From NCBI GenBank assembly GCA_963970005.1, contig CAXAMN010003891.1, forward strand, positions 324,980 to 388,979: 64,000 nucleotides of DNA. Direction: 5' to 3'. This DNA comes from Durusdinium trenchii (Eukaryota > Sar > Dinophyceae > Suessiales > Symbiodiniaceae). The notes beneath the pieces were generated by a model. That model was not told the DNA's origin. It ran no database searches and saw only the letters and a list, made by a program, of their open reading frames with translations. Below are positions 52,101-62,092 of this stretch, one piece after another. Positions within the stretch are counted from its first letter, which is position 1. Each line of letters opens with the position of its first letter. Position numbers and translations under genes: made by a program.

Positions 52101-54708
52101 TCCTGGCAGTCCCAGACGTGTCTGGGCAACATGATTTGCTGCATGGAAAATGGGTTGATGATGGTGGACGGCTCCATGTTTTTGTTTGGTCCGGTTTGGG
52201 TGGGACTCCTCTGATCTCCTGCGTGTTGAAGCTCTCTGGACGCGAGTTACCACACAAACGGCGCATCAGAGAGACACCACACAAAAACAAGTCAAGTACA
52301 CCCTGGAAGAGATCCACATGGACCCTGAAAACCACTGGTTGGTATTCGGAAAACACTCTTCCAGGGGCCAGGACGTCAGGGTCTATGTGAGTTGACTCGG
52401 GAGTGACTTTCATCCCAGAACTTGAGGCTCGGTCGTCCCCAAGTGGTGTTTACCCCTAGAGCTCCTGGCCCACCTCCGTTTCGAAGCTGGTTGGGCTGGG
52501 TGCCAGGGGGGTCTAACCACCGAACCTGAGGATATGGTTGGAGCCCTAGGGTATATAGGGATCCTAGTCAACTGGCTGTCTTGGGGATGTTCCCGCCCTT
52601 CGAGTTCGGCGGGTACTGCTCGAGTACCGTCCAATCCTACAGTCTAGTCGACTCGAAGCCGCTGCCGACTCGAAACCAAATCCCAAGTCCTGGTTCAAAA
52701 ACAGGACCTTCAGTGGAACTCCCTGGGAGAACCCATAAGAAGCAATATTTGCCCAACGGCCAGCAGTGATCTTGTTCAGTTGTTTTAAAGAGTCGATGTA
52801 TAGTACATCTTCCATTCCCACATGGATGGGTGGTATAGGTAGTACTTAGTCAAGCCTTTCCTCCAGGGACTGCGTGCGTCACGCCACGCCTCGCCTCCCA
52901 CGGCACTGCGTGCCCTGCCGTTCGGCCAGGGCAGAGCCAGGACGCCTTCCGCCGCGAAGGCTCCTTCGATCTCACCATGCCTACCGCGCCGAGGGTCTCC
53001 AATGAGGCCAAGGACGAACCCACCCCGTAGGTGAGACGAACTGGACCACGACCCAGCGACCTGGGCGAAGCCCAGACCGAACCGACCCATGTCCTTAGTC
53101 TTTGTTTGGGCTGGTTGGTGTGGGAAGTTAAGATGAATTAGTACCAGCTGCTTCACTACGTGACCTAACTTGAAGGTTCTTAAGTGACCCAAACAGGAGG
53201 CTTGTTCGTGACCGAACCAACCAGGTTATCAAGTTCGGTCACTTTGAAGAACCAGGTGCTCAGACGTTTGAGGTGTTTATATTTTTTGTTTTATCTTACG
53301 GTTCTGAAGAGTTGGACGCGTCAATGGAACATTATATCTGTCATGACCACATAAGATATATATAAGATGGACCGACCTGCATTAGTGCGCACAATATACG
53401 TTGTTTTTTGTGTTTGTTTGATAGATCTGATGCCTGATAGCTGTTCAGTTGATCATTCCATCCCGTGAGGAGTTCCTCAAGAGGCTCTTGATTCGAGACC
53501 GAGACCAACGCCCAGACGTGCCAGAGCCACCAATGCAGGGGGGGTGGTTGAGCATTGGAGCATGTTCTGTCGTTTTTGTTTGGGAGTGTTGATGTTAGCC
53601 CCAGCTGGAGCATTCTAGGTATTCTAGGTGGAGGGGCTTCCTGAGCAAATTTGCTCTAGGAGGTCGAGGAGGTTGATGCAAGACCTTATATACCCCAAAA
53701 GGTGTTTGTACAGGCAATTGGACAAATGTTGGCTGGTCATGCTGGAAATTTCCGTTTTGAGCAGATGTGAAGAGGCTCGTGAAGTTCGTGAATGGTACCT
53801 ATACGGATTCTTATTCCTGGTTCTTCGAACTGACCTTTTGATATCACTGTTTGAGCAGTTTGAGGTCACGAAAGGGCCTGTAACAGGTAACTGGCTGGCA
53901 CTCCAAAGAGGTCACGAACTGAAGAAGCTGGTTCTTGACGTTTTTTGTTAGAACTGTATATTTTGGGCAGATCTTTGAAGGACTTGATTTGACTTGACTA
54001 ATACCTGAAGACCCTGAGAGTTTTTAGAACTGTACGACATTGTTTGGAGATCTTTGAAGGACTTGACTTGACTTGACTAATGCCTGAAGACCCTGAGAGT
54101 TCTTTGAACTGTACATTGTTTGAAGATCTTTGAAGGACTTGACTTGACGGACATACCTGAAGACCCTAGCAGCTAGACATGACATGTTCTTTTTCCCTGT
54201 CATGTTCTGCTTAATTATATATATTGTTCAGGCAGGCATGACCATTGCCTCCAAAGCATAGAGGCCAGGAGCTACTAGAAGGCCTACTTTCTTTCGACTG
54301 TGTTTGAGTGATGGGTTGTATGAAACTTTCTGTGCTTGTGGTCCATTGTGGTCCTCTCAGACCTGGAATCGGAACCGGTCTTGAATGGGCCATGTCCTTT
54401 GACCATGGACATCTCCAACGGACCTCGTTTCGGCACGACCGCACGTCCGACCAGCAGCGCCCCACATGTCCAAGACAAGGGACAGGTCACAGGTCACTCA
54501 TTTTTGGGGGCTTGACAGGGCACACCATGAATGAATCGGGTGCGTTTTCGGCGGTTCGGATCCCGCAGCTGAAAACCCAGAGGAGCCCGGCACGGAACAC
54601 TCCGCCACGGATTGTTTGGTCCGTGCGAGCGTGCGCGAAGACGAGGTGCACGAGGCGCTCCAGGATCCCTATATCCGCCCCGTGAAGGCCAATGACACGC
54701 GCAGGTGA
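43186..54708 (+). CDS. Tousled-like protein kinase: catalytic domain in 14 placed exons
   Basis: Serine/threonine kinase; in animals and plants this family phosphorylates histone chaperone Asf1. Exons and donors: 43186-43287 (IGRGGFSEIWKAFDL; GA), 43868-43931 (CAIKINEIEAKMTDAQRQ; GT), 45579-45652 (HPRIVQLRDCFALD; GC), 46022-46148 (VLVLELCEGETLDLRLK; GC), 46873-46922 (EAKSIIVQMLSGLRYL; GC), 47963-47992 (GRKIIHYDIK; GT), 48264-48294 (PSNLFYHAGQ; GT), 48746-48854 (VKIGDFGLSK; GC), 49525 to about 49543 (TSWYLPP), 51422-51459 (VDVWSTGVVFFEL; GT), 51828-51856 (LFGRRPFGE; GC), 52930-53012 (GQSQDAFRREGSFDL; GA), 53470-53517 (EFLKRLLIRDRDQRPD; GT), 54646-54708 (VHEALQDPYIRPVK, stop). Phases match at every fixed junction. 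GGFSE, HYDxKP and DVWSxGVxFFE mark the Tousled-like group. Catalytic Lys, the Asp of HYD, and DFG are present. Not found: an exon of about 27 bp with the helix-C Glu, part of the activation segment around the PPE motif (candidate near 51338-51391), and the N-terminal exons. Confidence 0.85.
43735..43843. repeat. Family B foldback element inside a kinase intron
   Basis: Left arm ATTAACATGGAACCTGAAAA, right arm TTTTCAGGTTCCATGTTAGT, ending GGGAGTGTAA; the arms are almost perfectly complementary. It lies 25 bp before the exon at 43868. Confidence 0.85.
44021..44128. repeat. Family C inverted-repeat element inside a kinase intron
   Basis: Contains GGGGCTCCAGTCGTACCTTC, a palindrome TTCGTTTCGAAGG, GGGTCCAGTCATACCGAACC and TGAGGTTCGGTACG. 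Very similar to the copy at 55498. Confidence 0.75.
45683..45784. repeat. Family D inverted-repeat element, copy 3
   Basis: Left CCAGCAGTCACATGTCGGGG, right CCACCCCGAGCTCTGTGACT then CCTGG. It begins about 30 bp after the kinase exon at 45579-45652. Confidence 0.75.
47257..47402. repeat. Family C-like inverted-repeat element
   Basis: Left half GGCTCCCCCGGGTACCTCCG, right half CCTCCGAAGTACGGAGGTAC then CTGCACCC; contains TACGAATCGGATGGTCGAAC and its variant. The subtype is also present at about 17035-17130. Confidence 0.5.
47719..47818. repeat. Family A short inverted-repeat element inside a kinase intron
   Basis: Left CCCAGACACTCCATGGGACT, right AGTCCCATGGAGTGTTTGGG; TATA on both sides. It is the most symmetrical copy of the family in the window. 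Confidence 0.85.
49662..49738. repeat. Family C inverted-repeat element, short copy
   Basis: CCCTAGGGATCCAAGTACCT then TCTCAGAAGATACTTGGAGC and CATAACAGTGTCTCCAAACA. Confidence 0.65.
50443..50551. repeat. Family B foldback element inside a kinase intron
   Basis: Left TACACTCCCCGGAACTAACA, right TTCCACTTCCATGTTAGCTC then CAGGGAGAGTA, with CCTCTACAAACAGGGTG in the centre. Confidence 0.8.
52017..52126. repeat. Family A short inverted-repeat element inside a kinase intron
   Basis: Left CCCAGACACGACACATGGGA, right GGCAGTCCCAGACGTGTCTG then GG; core GATCAATGGACCCCCCGTTC. The CACGACAC end is shared with the copies at 7376 and 27374. Confidence 0.8.
52296..52403. repeat. Family B foldback element inside a kinase intron
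   Basis: TACACCCTGGAAGAGATCCA, CATGGACCCTGAAAACCACT, then CCAGGACGTCAGGGTCTATG and GAGTTGACTCGGGAGTG; sister of the copy at 10762. Confidence 0.65.
53146..53254. repeat. Family F inverted-repeat element, copy 2
   Basis: Nearly identical to 17468-17576: ACGTGACCTAACTTGAAGGT on the left, AAGTTCGGTCACTTTGAAGA on the right. Located in the intron between the last two-but-one kinase exons. Confidence 0.85.
53969..54173. repeat. Three tandem copies of a 76-79 bp unit
   Basis: Units start at 53969, 54048 and 54124 with AGATCTTTGAAGGACTTGA; each carries TGAAGACCCTGAGAG, except the third, which is shorter and diverged (deletion around GACTAAT). It lies in the last kinase intron. Confidence 0.9.
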
Positions 54709-55497
54709 TCTTCCACTCAGTCCAGGTCTGAGGTTTGGGAACCATGGCTTTTTCGATGGGAGAGGGAACACCAGGTATACCAGGTTCTGCCGAACTTGGC
54801 TGGAAAGAAGACATTAAAAGGCTGACATGTTGCATAGTTGGAAGATCATGGAAGATCTATATAGATACAGAATCGGCCTGAGTCGTTTTCGGTGATTTGG
54901 CTATGATGGTTCTTTCGGTGGCCTCAAACCGGCAATTTGGCGTGAAACCCGGCGGTCAAACCGGCGGTCACACCTGGTGTGGTGAAGTGTCCGGAGTGAG
55001 AACATGTTGGACCTCTTCTTGCGCAGGTGTGTCCACCCAGGACCTGACACCTGCTGCCTGAAGCCTGGGCATCTGGAGCCTGGGCACAGCCAGTGAAGAT
55101 GAAGATGTTGGAGTGATGTACGTCCTTTTCTGGGCCTAGGGTCATCACCTAACCGGTCAGTGAATTGCGGCATTCTTTAGCCTCATTTTGGGGGGGAGAA
55201 AGGGGACACCCCACTCTAATCAGTCTGACACCATCTTGCCTGGCAATGCCTGCAGATTCGTAGATCGGCACCCTGTTTGCCATGTGCTTGAGTTTCAGCC
55301 ATGTGCCCCAACACAGATGCTCCAAGTGAGCTGGGGCTCAAGGCTTGCTTGGATGGGCAAGGCCTTGATACCATAAGGCCAAATACAGACACCTAGACTC
55401 ACTCACTCACATGGGTCCTGGAACGCCCCTCGCAGATCGCTCGACGAACGGTCCCATGTTCACTTCGTGGGCGTCCGAGTGCGCACGTGTGGTCCAA

Positions 55498-55604
55498 TCC
55501 CTATAGGGCTCCAGTCGTACCTTCGTTTCGAAGGAAGGAATGGGCCCGGGTGCCAGAAGGGTCCAGTCATACCGAACCTGAGGAGGTACGACTGGAGCCC
55601 TGGG
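55498..55604. repeat. Family C inverted-repeat element, copy
   Basis: GGGCTCCAGTCGTACCTTCG, then GGGCCCGGGTGCCAGAAGGG, TCCAGTCATACCGAACCTGA and GTACGACTGGAGCCC: outer arms are exact inverted copies. Confidence 0.8.
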
Positions 55605-57324
55605 GAATGTATATATATATATATGGATCACAAATCATTCTTGGCCTCAAGTGCAGAGGCACCACCCCTGGGTTTGGTCATTGTTTGGTGGACGCGCAGT
55701 TGGGCCACCCCCAACATCCCCAGTCCGCCAGCGCGACTGGGGGCCCCGTTGTTGAACAGTAGACCCCCCTGGAGATTCAGGATGTTTTGGTGGGGGGGAT
55801 GGGCTTGTGACCCCATATGTACGGATGGCACAAAAGCCAACACACTCTGGAAAAAAAAACATGGGATGTATTTTCACGGGATTCTTGGTACCAAACCTTA
55901 CTGAAAGTACTTAAACGGGTTTTGAGCATCATACTTTGCCAAGCTGGCATGACTCAAAGCATAGTTTTATAGTATTTTATGTGATCCAACTGAGGCCTGC
56001 TGCAGTATTTGTTGCCCATCTAGGTACGGCCTAGTTTAGCCATGGCGACCACGCAATAGGGTTGCTTGTTCATACTCAATGTGCTTCCCTTCAAAACCTA
56101 CCGCCAGACAGGGGTAGCAATCCTGTTTTGTCATGCTTTTCCCCGGATGAATCCCCATTCAGAATACCATCTTGGACAGCATTTGGCATTTGTTCCCGGT
56201 CTTGGAGCCGGATTGGAGAAAGCAGCCCTGAATCAGCAGCCCTGACATGTTTGGCAGAGGTGCATTAGTTTCGAAGCTGCGATGCTTCCCTTAGATTGGG
56301 TGCTGGAAGCTGCGATGCCGGTCCTCCCAAACAGGATTTTGCCGCGTATACGCGCAGCGTTGGGGCAGAAGAATGTCCTGGAAGAAGATTGAGTCCAAGA
56401 GTCCTCAGTTTGGGCGGTACTTGTTAGTGTCAGAGGCTTTGTTTGAGCCACACAACCAAGGGCGAAAGCCTGTAAAGAACTGAAGCGATCCGTGAAAAGC
56501 AGGTGACATACTGGAATGAGAGTTTAATCCATTCGCAAGTGGCGGGCTTCGCCGTTTCGGCCCCTCCATAACTATATAGTCATGTCTCAATGGCAGCCCA
56601 GAGAATTGGAAGTTATCGTTTTCCTAGACCTTCCAACTGTGCAACGTTTCTGCGTTATTGCTGGCGCCTGGTGCGACTCGGCAGAGATGACTTCCGGACT
56701 TCCGGCCGTTCGAAAGCACCAGAGGACCGGGAGCAGTGCACCAAGCCTCCAAAACTGCTGGGGGGGGGGCTCTTGCACGGCAAGGCGGAACGATGCGCAA
56801 CTGCGGGGTGGAAGAAAAGAATCGGATTTCCATTCTGCGCTTCTGCGGATGGGAGGCGAAATGACATGCAGGTGGTTGGCAAGACAAGGGCCCCCGAGGA
56901 TGTTTTGTTCTCAGAGGGGGTGATGAAGAAGGTTATCTACAAGCTACTGCTGAGGGACCAAAAGCTGCGCTTGCTGTATCTCCACCGGAGTATGAGGATG
57001 TTCTACTAAGTACTATGTAGGTGCTGGATGATGAGAGTAATTAAGAAGTGTGGCAAAAGCCCAGTTGGCATCCTGAAAATAGACTCGCCGCAAAGCAGAG
57101 AGTGGAACAAGACCATGCAGCAAAAGTAGAAGTGGAACTCAGAGAGGAAGATATCGTCGCGGGCGTTGTGTTGGGATTGACTGTAGCAGTCCTGACTAGT
57201 CATCACATATATTATTGATGATATTAATTATCGTCATTCATTATGACCGTTTATGGGAAGGCCCGTTCGTTCTATTCCGTTTGGGTGTGCTGACCATCCA
57301 TTGCGGAGCTGACCTGAAAGTGAT

Positions 57325-57577
57325 GACCATCCTTCAAGGCTTGACCATCCTTCAAGGCTCGACCATCCTTCAAGGCTTGACCATCCTTCAAGGCTTGACC
57401 ATCCTTCAAGGCTCGACCATCCTTCAAGGCTTGACCATCCTTCAAGGCTTGACCATCCTTCAAGGCTCGACCATCCTTCNNNNNNNNNNGACCATCCTTC
57501 AAGGCTTGACCATCCTTCAAGGCTCGACCATCCTTCAAGGCTCGACCATCCTTCAAGGCTTGACCATCCTTCAAGGC
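57325..57577. repeat. 18-bp minisatellite, about 14 units, interrupted by an assembly gap
   Basis: Unit GACCATCCTTCAAGGCTT with a T/C change in the last position. Left of the gap the last bases run T,C,T,T,C,T,T,C, a 54-bp higher-order period. The array is open in several frames (for example repeated TILQGL), which is a property of the repeat and not evidence for a gene. Confidence 0.92.
57480..57489. other. Assembly gap (10 N)
   Basis: The 18-bp register is out by 3 across the run of N, so ten is a placeholder and not the true missing length. Confidence 0.95.
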
Positions 57578-57861
57578 CTCTTGAAGTCCCTTTGGGACCA
57601 ACTGGCCTTTCCAAGGTTTTCTTACTAAAGCAGTTACAAGCCAAGGCCCCCCTGCCCCTGCTCAACGCAATCATGCGGTTGTTTGAACCTGGAACTTGAC
57701 CTCAATTTGGCAATTTTTCCAGTTCCACAACCAGTCGACCTTCCTGCGCACCAAAGAACACTGCCTACTGTACTACAGTATCCTATACTGTACTATCCAC
57801 TCTCAAAGGCGTGCGAAAAACCGCCCACAGTGTTTTCTGACACCTCCCATCCGATCTCATC

Positions 57862-57972
57862 TACACTGGTTTCAGAGTAGATGGCACAGACCCCAAGATG
57901 TCCTTTAAATGTTTTAATTGGGGTTCATATAAACCACCTCTTTGGCGTTTGTGCCATTTACTTTCAATCCAC
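57862..57972. repeat. Family H inverted-repeat element
   Basis: Left CTGGTTTCAGAGTAGATGGC then ACA; right TGTGCCATTTACTTTCAATC. A partial relative is at 1453-1510 (GGTTTCAGAATAGATGGCAC then AATCTCCAAAAGG). Confidence 0.65.
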
Positions 57973-57980
57973 TATATATA

Positions 57981-58089
57981 TATACCCTGGGAGTCAAAGA
58001 CTATACAAAGAATGGTCTTTAGGTGACCCGAAAAGGAAGATCCTTTACATCAGTCGGTCAAACTATAGTCTTTGGACTTGTAGGGTATA
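57981..58089. repeat. Family E inverted-repeat element, copy 2
   Basis: TATACCCTGGGAGTCAAAGA to AGGGTATA; inverted relative to the copy at 14072-14191, with matching core TTTAGGTGACCCGAAAAGGA. Confidence 0.8.
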
Positions 58090-58178
58090 CATATATCCTC
58101 TTCTTCCTTCTTCCTTCACGCGCCGCACCTCGCGGGCTTGAACGAAAGACGCCACGCCAAAAACCCCAGCCTCCACAG

Positions 58179-58285
58179 ATGGACTGCGGGGTCTGCGGAT
58201 CCTCATGGTCTCCTTGGTGCTGGTGGAAGCGCTGTTGCTTCTCCTAGGCTTTCGCCGTTCCTCGGATCTGACAGGAGGTTGGGAG
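58179..58285 (+). CDS. Candidate exon with a membrane segment
   Basis: Between TCCACAG and GAG/GTCAGC. With a two-base lead it reads GLRGLRILMVSLVLVEALLL then LLGFRRSSDLTGGWE: about 20 hydrophobic residues followed by RR, typical of a transmembrane helix. Another frame gives a Cys/Trp-rich peptide, so the choice is not certain. It may join the hydrophobic exon at 61985. Confidence 0.4.
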
Positions 58286-59004
58286 GTCAGCGTGGGGACG
58301 GGTGTGGTTAACAGGTCATCCTCTTCACTTCATGTTTTGCTGGCGGCCCAGGGGTCGTTGAAACAACAAGCCCGCAGATAAGCACGTTGGGCAAGATTGT
58401 TAGATGGTCCAATTAAGAGTCCACGAGTTCCCTCCGCCAAAAGGCTTATGCCCCGCGTGGCTTCTCTCCATCAAGGGTATTGGAAGCTCTGCCCTACACT
58501 CCAAGTTCGAAGATTTGCCCCCATGTTCGAGAACGTGGCACCTTTCAAGGATCATGCAAGTAGATATTGTGCACGGGGTGAGCCAAGCGGTTATTTGCTG
58601 AAGGACATGTATTTTTGTTTTGTTCCTGCCTGTGCTCCAGCGATAGTGCTCCTTGGATGATGGGCCGTGATTTTTTTCAGCCTGACTTCTTCCGACCACA
58701 TCCCACTAACTGCTTTGGAGTCTCAGTGTGTACCCCAGACCTACGTACCAGGACCCACTGTTTTCTGGGTTCGTGGACACCGCCATTAACCACTGAGGAC
58801 CTAGAACATGTAATAATGGACACCTCTTCAGCACGGGGGCCTGGGCCATGGTACCTCCAAGAGAGGCTAAGTAGCCTGAAAAAGGACCCATCACCTGGGG
58901 TATCTATGGGATAGTCTATATATTGGGTGCTCCAACCTTGTCGCTGTTTTACATGTTTTACTTCGTTGTCGCTGGGTACGAGGGCAGTTGAGTCCAGGTA
59001 CCCT

Positions 59005-59116
59005 TTGATGAACACATCACATGGAAGTGGATGGCATGGTCCCGAAAGGAAGACGACGTTTTCCTTTTACAAGTAGAAAAGGGGTCCCACTTCCATGTTG
59101 CGGAGTCGGAGTGTAC
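59005..59116. repeat. Family B foldback element
   Basis: Left CACATGGAAGTGGATGGCAT, right CCCACTTCCATGTTGCGGAG then TCGGAGTGTA. Confidence 0.65.
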
Positions 59117-59775
59117 ATGGAACACGTCCATCTCAGTGGCAGAAGTAGTGCCTCCCATACGCCACACGCCTCCACAGCTCGCGTCCAGGCCTTGTACCTG
59201 GCAGCGAGCTGGGGTGAAAAAGAAGCCCGTGGGTCCAAAACGGCTTTGGGCTGGGGGTTGTGGCTTTTGGTTCAAGAACCCTTGGAAGTCTTCCGTGGTC
59301 TTAGTCTTCCAACCGAACTGCTCAAGGCGGGAGCTTGCAGATGCCAGGCATACATAGACCATTGACCTATGACCTACACAGAAGCCACTTGGAGGGATGC
59401 ACATGCGCGAGTTTCTGAGGGCTTTCGACTGGACATGCGTGGCACCCTTTTCCGCCCACACTGGGCCAGAGGCGGGACCAGCGCTGAAAAGCCCAGAACA
59501 TTCCATCAGACTGGGGGCCATTTTTTGTTTGATACCTCCTGAACTAGTCCAATGGCCAATGCGGATGGTCAGACAGCCCGACCCGTCAGACTCGGAAGAC
59601 GAACACCGTGACTGGCCGCTGGGTGCTGGCTCGAGCCCTCAGATAGGGCGCCAAGTCCGGAGTCGAACCCAAATGGCTTGCAGAGGATGAGCCAACCAAG
59701 TCTTTGTCATGTTCGAAGTCCATCCATATGTTCGTGATGTTGCAGGATATGGTTGCAATTAGTGTATACAACACG

Positions 59776-59806
59776 CAACACACACACACACTATATATAT
59801 ATATAC
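59776..59806. repeat. (CA)n-(TA)n microsatellite
   Basis: About seven CA units run into about seven TA units. Confidence 0.9.
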
Positions 59807-60673
59807 ACATAATTGCAACTACCATTGAGACTCAGCCAAATTGGAGGCCACCACGATTTAGACTTAGACCGGTTGAGCCGTTGTCCTGGTGGATTGGCAG
59901 GGAGCTGCTGAGGAACAGAGATTAACACATATTTGAGGAAGAATGTGCCTGTCAACATTTGTTCTGAAGCTGTCTTCTTCATCCAGCTTCTCAGCAAGAA
60001 TCCTCCAGGTGCCCCGAATAGACGAGAATCCTCCAGGATGACAAGTGCGGAGCATGCAAAGCATGATCCGGCACAGAAAGCAGTCATGTGTATGGGAATC
60101 GCCTCCTCCAGTGCCTTGGTGGGATGTTCATTGATTTGGATGAGCCCTTTTTCAAGCTGAGCCATGAAACAGCCGACTTTATTCCATGCCCGTTGAAGAG
60201 GAACCCTTAAAATGAAATGAATTTGCACAGAAAAACGATGTGACCGAGAAAGACCGAGAGTGCAGAGGCCATGTGGAGCCCTTTTTTGTGCCTGTAATGA
60301 AGATGAAGCCGAAACAAAACAACAGGTGTGACCTATTAGTTGTTTTTTTGCAGCACCCCAGGGAACCGTTGAGAGGTCAATTGGGAGGCCGTTTCTACAT
60401 AGCCAAAGTGTCCAAGACCTCGAAAGGAGGCCGTTCACCAAAAAGGTGCTTTCGTTGGATGATCAGACGATGCTTTGGACCTCGCCTAGGCGTTTGCTGC
60501 TACTTGGGGTTTCCATGTGTCGAGGATGATGCCTTTCTGAGCCTCTCGGCCAACAGAGCGGGATCGCACCGCCGTCGCCACATTTGTTCGCCACGTTTGA
60601 CACCCCCAACCGCGCGGCCGGATCAGGTGGTGTTGGTGGTTTTTTCCGGGCCTCCCCGTCTCGGTCATCGGTG

Positions 60674-60780
60674 TCATTTCTATCCCCAGACGCGACCCTG
60701 GGCCCGAATTGTCTGGGGTCTGGGGTCTCCTTAGGTTTTGAGGGAGTCGGGCGTCGTTCACGGAGCGTCTGGGCGGTTCC
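60674..60780. repeat. Family I inverted-repeat element, copy 2
   Basis: Left CCCCAGACGCGACCCTGGGC, right CACGGAGCGTCTGGGCGGTT; see 15538-15638. Confidence 0.65.
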
Positions 60781-61305
60781 TGAAGCTGGATACAACGTCT
60801 GGATTTATCCAGGATCGCTCCCGAACGACCCCAACAGTCCCTCCGCTATAGGCCCTACAGGTCAGGTTTGACATGATTTTGGGAGTTGATCATGCAAACA
60901 CGCCAACTCTGAGGTTTTCAGACTCAAGCTTGGACCTGAATCATGTCCTGGGCTTGGTATGGTGTTGATAAACCACGATGAATCAAAGCATATCAAAACC
61001 TATATATGGAAGAGATATGTAGAGGTGTTACAATTCATACACCTGGTTTTGCTGATCAGCTGATGGTGGATTTTCCATTATATCCCCAAGTTCCTGGGGA
61101 AGATGTGTTCCAAGTTCCTGGAACGGGGTGCACCTTGGGAGTTGCCCAGATGGTGCACCTGCTTGTGATCTTTGCTCCCACGTCGGAGCGGAGATCAGAG
61201 GGATCTCAAGGGCCCGGGAAGCGGCCTGCCGCGCCCGGGACGCGGCCGGCACGGGCCCGGGGCGGTGCATGGGCCCTGAAGAAGACGACTTTGAAGAAGA
61301 CTATC

Positions 61306-61372
61306 CCTAGGGCTCCTGTCGTACCTCCTCAGGTTCGGTATGACTGGACCCTTCTGGCACCCGGGGGCTCCT
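61306..61372. repeat. Family C inverted-repeat element, partial copy
   Basis: CCCTAGGGCTCCTGTCGTAC then CTCAGGTTCGGTATGACTGG and ACCCTTCTGGCACCCGGG. Confidence 0.7.
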
Positions 61373-61984
61373 GGACGGATCGGGAAAATGAGGTGACACT
61401 CAAGGTGCCCATTCCGTGGTGACAGGCATGGAAGGCATAGAGAGGCCTTCACAGCTGAACTGTGCAACGGCTGTTTTTGTTGGGCCATTGTGCTGAATGT
61501 CTCGAGTTAAGGACATGACACGCACCTCATGGAAGACATCCTGCACCATTCTGCACCACAGAACATGTACAAGACCCAAAAAAAGTAGCGTGGACAGTGT
61601 TCACCTTGAAGTGGTGTGAGATTTCTCCCTGCTGATGCTTTTGTGCTCAATTCACCTGGGGAATTGGAGAATCACTGGAGCCATCAGATGAGGGCCCCAG
61701 GCCCTGCTAGCAGCTTTTTTTTCCGCTCCGAGAACATCCTCACAAGGCAGTTAGACACCCACCCCAGCACCCACCCCAACCACCAAACCGAAACAGGGAG
61801 TACTTTTATACCGCCCGGGTTGAAATGGGATTCACGGCGGCTGGCCGGCTTGACCACTTCAAATGATGAGATGTACCAACACCCAACTTCACAGGTGCTT
61901 CCTGGTGACCACAGGTTCCCAGAAACCACCTGTTAAGGTCTCCAAACAGCCTGGCCAGGTCCTGGTACGAACATCGATCGTGAG

Positions 61985-62092
61985 ATCTCCGGAGATCTCA
62001 GAATCAAATCCATCCAAGGTTTGCTCTTCCGCACCACCTGCGTGGGTTACTTCACTTGCAGCTTGCTCCCCTACCTCCTGGGCCCCTGCAAA
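61985..62092 (+). CDS. Candidate exon of a membrane protein
   Basis: 108 bp, 36 codons, phase 0, ending in AAA/GTGAGC. Reads ISGDLRIKSIQGLLFRTTCV then GYFTCSLLPYLLGPCK, hydrophobic in its second half. It might belong with the hydrophobic exon at 58179 in one gene. No family recognised. Confidence 0.4.

Larger units (their letters stand above)
54709..58178. other. Downstream of the kinase gene; repeats, no resolved gene
   Basis: Contains family C (55498-55604), (TA)n at about 55610-55625, an 18-bp minisatellite with an assembly gap (57325-57577), family H (about 57862-57972) and family E (57981-58089). The frame at 56590-57009 is open for 139 codons, but overlapping frames are open as well and no domain was seen. 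Confidence 0.45.
58286..61984. other. Region without a resolved gene
   Basis: Contains a family B foldback (about 59005-59112), a CA/TA microsatellite (about 59776-59806), family I (about 60674-60780) and family C (about 61306-61372). A GC-rich patch at 61170-61307 is open in two frames; no domain recognised. Confidence 0.45.

Noticed and set aside
56590..57009. 139-codon open frame on the + strand
   Set aside because: Neighbouring frames are equally open, and an alternative frame from about 56887 gives a different peptide ending at nearly the same place. No domain, so no call made.
57325..57577. CRISPR-like array
   Set aside because: Units are contiguous 18-mers with no spacers, in a eukaryotic genome.
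57215..57674. Repeat proteins with TILQGL or SLEGW units on both strands
   Set aside because: They are translations of the 18-bp minisatellite, open in several frames because 18 is a multiple of 3.
61170..61307. GC-rich patch open in two frames
   Set aside because: Neither translation resembles a known domain and the right end runs into a family C repeat; splice borders are poor.
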